This document shows positions 63,341 through 64,000 of a stretch of DNA of 64,000 bases, one piece after another (within the stretch, counting starts at the first letter, position 1; each line of letters opens with the position of its first letter). The stretch lies in contig NZ_QKYU01000012.1 in the NCBI RefSeq assembly GCF_003253705.1, positions 1 to 64,000 on the forward strand, read 5' to 3'. This DNA is from Humitalea rosea. Lineage in GTDB: Bacteria; Pseudomonadota; Alphaproteobacteria; Acetobacterales; Acetobacteraceae. The notes beneath the pieces are model-generated. The model searched no databases, was not told where the DNA came from, and saw only the letters and a list, made by a program, of their open reading frames with translations. Both the position numbers and the translations under genes were made by a program.

Positions 63341-64000
63341 TGGGGGCGGCGATGATCGGCGCGGCCTACCTCGCCGCCACCGGCTACGAGCAGCCGCTGG
63401 CCGAGGAACTCGCGCGGCGCGGCCGCACCATCACCGCCTGGCATGGGCGCCTGGCACTTTCGCCCGAGCCGCCGATGGCCTCCATCTGGGCGCTGGAGGT
63501 CTGGACCGATCCGGTGGACATCCCCATCGCCAGCATCAAGACCGCGGCGATGGCCCTGCGCGGCATGCAGCGTAACTGGGCGCTGTATCCGCTGCTGCAC
63601 CACCGCCGCGCCGCGCTGATCCATGAGGCGCTGCCGCCGGTGAAGGCCCGGCCGCTGACCTTCCCCGAAGCCGCGCCCACGGGGCATCTCGGCGGCTGGA
63701 CCCTGCTCGCGACCGACCGGCTGCTGGCCAGCCCGACCAAGACCAGCCCCTTCGTGAACGGGGAGGTGGTCTTCGTCGAGGACCGGCTCGGCCCGCCCTC
63801 CCGCGCCTATCTGAAACTGTGGGAAGCGCTGACCCGGATCGGCCGCTGGCCGATGGTGGGCGAAAGCTGCCTCGACCTCGGCGCCTCCCCCGGCGGCTGG
63901 ACCTGGGCGCTGGCCAAGCTCGGCGCGCGCGTGGTGGCGGTGGACAAGGCGCCGCTGGACCACCAGATCGCCGCCATGCCCGGGGTCAGCGAACGGCAGG
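63337..64000 (+). CDS. rlmM: 23S rRNA 2'-O-ribose methyltransferase RlmM, N-terminal part (cut by window edge)
   Basis: 221 residues are in the window and the frame is open to the end. It methylates C2498 of 23S rRNA in E. coli. The Rossmann SAM motif is SCLDLGASPGGWTWALAKLG with ARVVAVDKAPLDHQI after it, as in RlmM/FtsJ enzymes; the catalytic Lys tetrad would be completed by Lys159 in YLKLWEAL and by residues past the edge. The start overlaps the DUF423 stop (ATGA), and ygdD-rlmM adjacency is seen also in E. coli, which supports the call. An N-terminal part (about 1-110) is the THUMP-like region. Three start ATGs lie close together; 63337 is taken. Confidence 0.85.
   Translation, partial: MMGAAMIGAAYLAATGYEQPLAEELARRGRTITAWHGRLALSPEPPMASIWALEVWTDPVDIPIASIKTAAMALRGMQRNWALYPLLHHRRAALIHEALPPVKARPLTFPEAAPTGHLGGWTLLATDRLLASPTKTSPFVNGEVVFVEDRLGPPSRAYLKLWEALTRIGRWPMVGESCLDLGASPGGWTWALAKLGARVVAVDKAPLDHQIAAMPGVSERQ

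Overview
The window is chromosomal DNA from a GC-rich alphaproteobacterium, most likely an environmental Acetobacteraceae (Roseomonas-like). That placement is an inference from third positions that are almost all G or C, very short intergenic gaps with ATGA/GTGA start-stop overlaps, an aapJQMP amino-acid transporter, a Bug-type tricarboxylate transporter, tcuAB, and the adjacent transaldolase and priA genes. No rRNA, tRNA, CRISPR array or prophage was seen. About 60 protein genes fill nearly all of the window.

Layout. 1-132: C-terminal end of an IS630-type transposase. 237-3190: an orphan oligopeptide-type binding protein divergent from an M20 carboxypeptidase. 3259-6125: parE, a small hypothetical gene and a MESH1-like HD hydrolase. 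6194-9139: tctCBA tricarboxylate transporter. 9295-12211: an operon of a secreted five-repeat protein, an EF-hand protein and a NeuD/PglD-type acyltransferase. 12204-14486: a hypothetical gene and kup. 14578-18843: aapJQMP with two strong hairpins after aapJ. 19061-24127: ornithine-cyclodeaminase-family enzyme, then a three-gene ABC importer of the 2-aminoethylphosphonate/iron type. 24204-27496: a 24-residue membrane peptide, a methyltransferase, a DUF3775 protein, a small secreted protein and an orphan amino-acid-type binding protein. 27483-32326: hybrid histidine kinase, fatty-acid desaturase, a 50-residue membrane protein and a MetX-like hydrolase. 32327-33330: an AT-rich island with a CatB-type acetyltransferase.

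33466-37710: a LigI-like hydrolase, then a protein-quality cluster (CnoX-like thioredoxin/TPR, Lon-N domain, Trm112, DUF971, trypsin-like protease). 37714-41814: MFS exporter, transaldolase and priA. 41861-50600: 2-hydroxyacid dehydrogenase, SelA-like PLP enzyme, AbgB-like amidohydrolase and a complete dipeptide-type ABC importer. 50604-53047: DEAD-box helicase and MarR regulator. 53189-57092: PhoD phosphatase, 3-hydroxyisobutyrate-type dehydrogenase and flavin monooxygenase. 57118-60807: a tcuA-tcuB-hydroxyacid oxidase operon. 60919 to the end: class II aldolase, rppH, a 3'-5' exonuclease, a DUF423 protein and rlmM, which runs off the right edge.

The overall picture is a nutrient scavenger with many importers for peptides, amino acids and carboxylates, each next to a matching hydrolase or dehydrogenase. 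The most novel-looking item is an exported domain with two cysteines exactly 22 positions apart. It occurs five times in the protein at 9295-10770 and once at the N-terminus of the serine protease at 36700-37710. I do not recognise it as a named family.
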